From NCBI GenBank assembly GCA_034508935.3, contig CM067445.1, forward strand, positions 47,926,553-47,990,552: a DNA stretch of 64,000 nucleotides. The letters run 5' to 3'. The position numbers and the translations under genes are program-made. The stretch is from Berghia stephanieae (Eukaryota; Mollusca; Gastropoda; Nudibranchia; Aeolidiidae). Every line of letters begins with the position of its first letter. The stretch's first letter is position 1. Below, one piece after another: positions 61,801 through 64,000 of the stretch. The notes beneath the pieces are model-generated. The model had not been told where the DNA came from. It did no database searches and was given only the letters and a program-made list of their open reading frames with translations.

Positions 61801-61908
61801 ATGCCATCTCGAGGACAAAACATGTTGGGAAGGGCAAAAGGTCAGAACTTGTCACGCCCACCGTCGTCAGGCCAACCAGAAGTAAGAATAACAACCCTTA
61901 TTCGTCAT
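58800..61908 (-). CDS. Predicted small secreted ten-cysteine protein (gene span)
   Basis: Four exons, all introns phase 1, are proposed: 61,789-61,908, 60,215-60,313, 59,569-59,667 and 58,800-58,825. The joined product has a hydrophobic leader (LLFLLLVGLTTVGVTS) and then about 93 residues with ten cysteines, ending CPLGRECCKDD. Exons 2 and 3 are each 99 nt and encode 32 whole codons each. An even number of cysteines, no other membrane segment and the leader point to a disulfide-rich extracellular protein. I do not recognise the family. The leader is in frame with its ATG only if one base is missing from the GGG run at 61,895-61,897; otherwise the start is elsewhere. Exons 2 and 3 are better supported than exons 1 and 4. 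Confidence 0.6.
58925..59025 (-). repeat. Family F repeat fragment
   Basis: TTTAACGTTTATAGTCTGTT and GTCTAAAAACAATAACAAAG match the 62.3-kb copy. Confidence 0.7.
59120..59568 (-). repeat. Tandem array of exon 3 end plus intron start, 79-96 bp units
   Basis: Units repeat the last ~65 bp of exon 3 (TCTTG-TGCTCCAGTGATAGG to CTGCCCTCTGG) and the first ~25 bp of the intron. GTAAGT occurs at the same point in each, starting at 59,568 (the true exon end), 59,472, 59,376, 59,296, 59,210 and 59,131. Spacings are 96, 96, 80, 86 and 79 bp. Confidence 0.9.
59569..59667 (-). CDS. Cysteine-rich gene, exon 3
   Basis: Acceptor GATTCCACAG, donor GTAAGT, 99 nt, phase 1 at both ends. Encodes CVGYEQTGQKC then TPLFPRSCGSSDRISDGICP L. 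The donor and 3' half are copied in the array downstream. Confidence 0.68.
59840..60128 (+). repeat. SINE family A in intron 2 of the cysteine-rich gene
   Basis: Head begins at GTCTAGTGTATGACACTCGC (first bases lost), then box B, centre and tail ending ATATAATGGCTCAAT and a T-rich stretch. Antisense to the gene. Confidence 0.92.
60215..60313 (-). CDS. Cysteine-rich gene, exon 2
   Basis: TTTGTTTTTTTTCCAACAG acceptor and GTAAGT donor around 99 nt. Encodes CAADTSEIDYCQYMSLALRL then QLENGDPLCEAR; phase 1 at both ends, joining exon 3 through a Pro codon. Confidence 0.68.
60340..60540 (+). repeat. Family F repeat
   Basis: ATTGACGTCACTCAGCTCTT, then AGCCAGCCATTTT, GTGTGTTGGGACGTAATATC and AACGCGCAGCTTCAATA. 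Close to the second copy at 3.5 kb. Confidence 0.8.
60570..60665 (+). repeat. Diverged SINE family A head fragment
   Basis: GTGCGGCTATGTGGTATGAA and CTTGCCTTCCGACCGGAA resemble the head; box B is decayed (CTTCGTACCC) and the rest is absent. Confidence 0.5.
60874..61180 (+). repeat. Family G repeat, copy 1
   Basis: About 307 bp shared in direct orientation with 62,502-62,809 at roughly 85-90% identity by eye. Contains GGTATAAAAGTCAAAACA (TATA-like) and AAGTGACGTCATGAC. Confidence 0.85.
61385..61765. other. G-run and C-run rich stretch, no gene
   Basis: G or C runs of 9-12 bases at 61,409, 61,497, 61,553 and 61,729, with CA repeats. GAGGTTCGATTCTCTCTGG at 61,640 looks like a box B remnant. 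Confidence 0.5.
61789..61908 (-). CDS. Cysteine-rich gene, exon 1 (signal peptide)
   Basis: Reading before the GTGAGT donor: LLFLLLVGLTTVGVTSSDLL, then PFPTCFVLEMAFKSL. The nearest ATG (61,906-61,908; MTNKG) is one base out of frame across GGG. The hydrophobic core followed by TVGVTSSD is a normal leader and cleavage region. Confidence 0.55.
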
Positions 61909-62282
61909 GGCTGTCGTTTATTGTCTTGTTGCTGTGTTCGAATCTTGGACAAGTAAAAAGACAAATGAATAGATTGAAAATGTCTAATTTTTTTCAATAG
62001 ACATAATACATATGTGACCCATCGTCTCAAAACGGTATTATGTCGGGATGAACAAGATGATGAAAGGTCAATTTTAAGTTTAACTGGTCAAGAAAACGAA
62101 ATTTCAGGTTTCAGCACTTTGAAATTCTATATTATTTCTTCAATAATAATACATACATGGACTCAACACAGTCTGATGTTTTTGGTCATCGATTCTATTT
62201 TCAGCAATTTGATCATCCAGACTTAATACCGTTTTGAGGCGGCGGGTCACATATAACACTGGATGTAAACATCGATGCAATG

Positions 62283-62482
62283 TGTTTAGTTAAAAAAGAA
62301 ACTCATAACATCCACCAGCAAGATATAACTTACCCAGACACAAAACTATGTGTAATATTAAACGTTTATGGTCTGGTTAATACAATTTAATTCAGTGAGA
62401 ACTCACTAAGAACTGCTCATAAAAATGGCTATCTAAAAACAATAACAAAGAGCTGAGTGACGTCAATTTCGTTGCTTCTATA
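62283..62482 (-). repeat. Family F repeat, minus orientation
   Basis: Reverse complement of the 60.34-kb copy: AACATCCACCAGCAAGATAT, AACGTTTATGGTCTGG and AACAATAACAAAGAGCTGAG then TGACGTCA. Confidence 0.8.
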
Positions 62483-62501
62483 AAGTGGAGAATTGTATGC
62501 C

Positions 62502-62809
62502 TAATTGGATTCAGTAGTCTGATGTCACGCCGCCCGGCAACGGCGGCCATCTTGGTTCTTAACAAAGAAAATCATTACTTTTTATTCTTCAAGCTGGCTG
62601 GAACCTTTCATATGTCTTGTGATAAGAACGTATAAAAGTCAAAACAAGATCATATTTATAATGTTTTTCTCTTCTGGATACACTTTTATGCTCGTCGGAG
62701 AAATATTCATAAGGGCGTCCGCCATTGTTCCGATAGTTTAGAGCCAGTGTTACTAAGTTACCATGCGTCATTAGGAAGGAAGTGACGTTACGACTATTGA
62801 ATCCTATTG
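62502..62809 (+). repeat. Family G repeat, copy 2
   Basis: Direct duplicate of 60,874-61,180, keeping CTTTTATGCTCGTCGGAGAA and AAGGGCGTCCGCCATTG. The pair flanks exon 1 of the cysteine-rich gene. Confidence 0.85.
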
Positions 62810-62926
62810 CGTCGCCAAAACTGTTTTTAAAAAAATAAATGAATAAATACCGACATCCAACGTAAATAAATTCAACTCTAAGAAACAAATTAAATGTATA
62901 AAGACAGATAAGTCGATTTATGTGTG

Positions 62927-63226
62927 AAGGCTATGTGGTCTTGTGGTAAGACACTCGTTTTCGGATAGGAAGGTCCTCGGTTAGAGCCCCGATCGGCGCA
63001 TAGTTGAGTCCTTGGGAAAAGGCTCTTTACTCACATTCTCTCAACGTACTCAGGTGTAAAATGAGTACCTGTACCGTTAACAGTGGTGTCTCTGTCGGAA
63101 AAAAATTTGTAAAATCGCCGCCTAACAGGCGTCATATTTCGTCCTAAAATGTTACGTGTTACTGTTGACCACGGACCCTTTGTTAAACGCTTTGAGCACG
63201 TTTAGTGGATATTGCGTTAGATATTA
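62927..63226 (+). repeat. SINE family A, full length
   Basis: GGCTATGTGGTCTTGTGGTA head, GGTTAGAGCCC box B (one change), centre, tail TTGCGTTAGATA. It is followed by a TA microsatellite at 63,222-63,245. Confidence 0.92.
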
Positions 63227-63245
63227 TATATATATATATATATAT

Positions 63246-63846
63246 TATTGGCCCATTGTTGTAATGGAAATCTAAAAAAAATACGCAAAATATTGTCCTT
63301 TACAACAATGTTAAACCATAATTAATTATAGTAATTAAAAAAAAAAAATAATAGAAATAAAAAAAACAACAAAAAACAACTAAAGTAATAATAACAAAAA
63401 CAAAACAAAACAAACAACTAAAATAATAATAATACTAAAAAAAAACTAAAATAAGGAAAAATAAAATAAAATGGATAAAATTAAAATTAAAGTAATAGGG
63501 GGAAAAAAAAGAAGAAAAGGGGAGTAATAATTTGTCGAAAACAGCGAAGAAATTGAATCTAAGATGGACTTAATAATCATAGACAAATGACGTGATTCTT
63601 TTTTCCCCTTTATCAGCAAGGTGTAGGGACGTTGAATTAGATATTAAAACGGATTTGTCAATGTTTTAGTTTTATTTCTACATTGCTGTCTACTTTGTAG
63701 AAGCAGGTTAAACCTGAAAGGGCTGCATCAAAAGTAACAATAGCCCAAGTTATTCAATAACGTTTTGAAAGTCCCAAATGGAGAGTCTGAGGAAAAACGC
63801 AAGAGATTAAGATATATTGAGCGAATTCAGTTGTTGCCTAATGTGT
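63246..63846. other. No gene seen
   Basis: A-rich low complexity (63,330-63,500), then ordinary AT-rich DNA up to the next SINE. Confidence 0.45.
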
Positions 63847-64000
63847 GCGGCTATGTGGTCTTTGGTATGACACTCGCTTACGGATCGGAAGTTTCTGGGT
63901 TCGAGCCTCGCTCGGCGCATAGTTGAGTCCTTGGAAAAGGCTCTTTACTCACATTCTCTCACCTTACTCAGGTGTAAAATAAGTACCTGGCCGTTGACAG
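63847..64000 (+). repeat. SINE family A, cut by the window end
   Basis: GCGGCTATGTGGTC head, GGTTCGAGCC box B and centre to GTACCTGGCCGTTGACAG are close to consensus; the tail lies beyond the window. Confidence 0.93.

Overview
The window is animal nuclear DNA. It has spliced genes with GT-AG introns, several SINE families with tRNA-like heads, and very abundant microsatellites. Protein similarity and repeat style suggest a marine invertebrate, but the phylum cannot be fixed from the sequence alone. Most of the 64 kb is repeats.

Layout. Bases 1-23,400 hold no gene I can support. They are microsatellites (TA, GA/CT, GATA, ATT, GAT), dispersed SINEs, a foldback at 12.5 kb and an inverted-repeat element with TA target duplications at 22.29-22.88 kb. 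The first coding exon of a neurobeachin/LRBA-type gene lies on the minus strand at 23,402-23,584, and the gene runs off towards lower coordinates. From 26.8 to 32.9 kb the motif GTAACAGGAATGAG recurs on both strands around a degraded OTU-like protein gene. A near-identical six-copy array of a 398-bp tRNA-like unit, two copies one way and four the other, is inserted there. Bases 35.4-36.3 kb are a ~900-bp pure polypyrimidine tract.

The best-defined gene is a septin of the SEPT6/8/10/11 group, plus strand, 38,924-52,964, with 11 coding exon positions. Position four is filled by two tandem 82-nt exons of the same phase, both encoding the G3/switch II segment. Exactly one of them must be used to keep frame. 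One base appears to be missing from a C run in exon 5.

A second gene on the minus strand, 58,800-61,908, is reconstructed from four exons joined by phase-1 introns. It would encode a ~114-residue secreted protein with ten cysteines, which I cannot assign to a family. Its last intron starts with a 79-96 bp tandem array of exon-end/intron-start copies, so six GTAAGT 5' splice-site copies lie in a row. The next copy is in frame and would add a 32-residue cysteine-containing segment.

The remainder is SINE copies, including one interrupted by a ~529-bp retroposon with clear target duplications, and two further uncharacterised dispersed repeats near the cysteine-rich gene.
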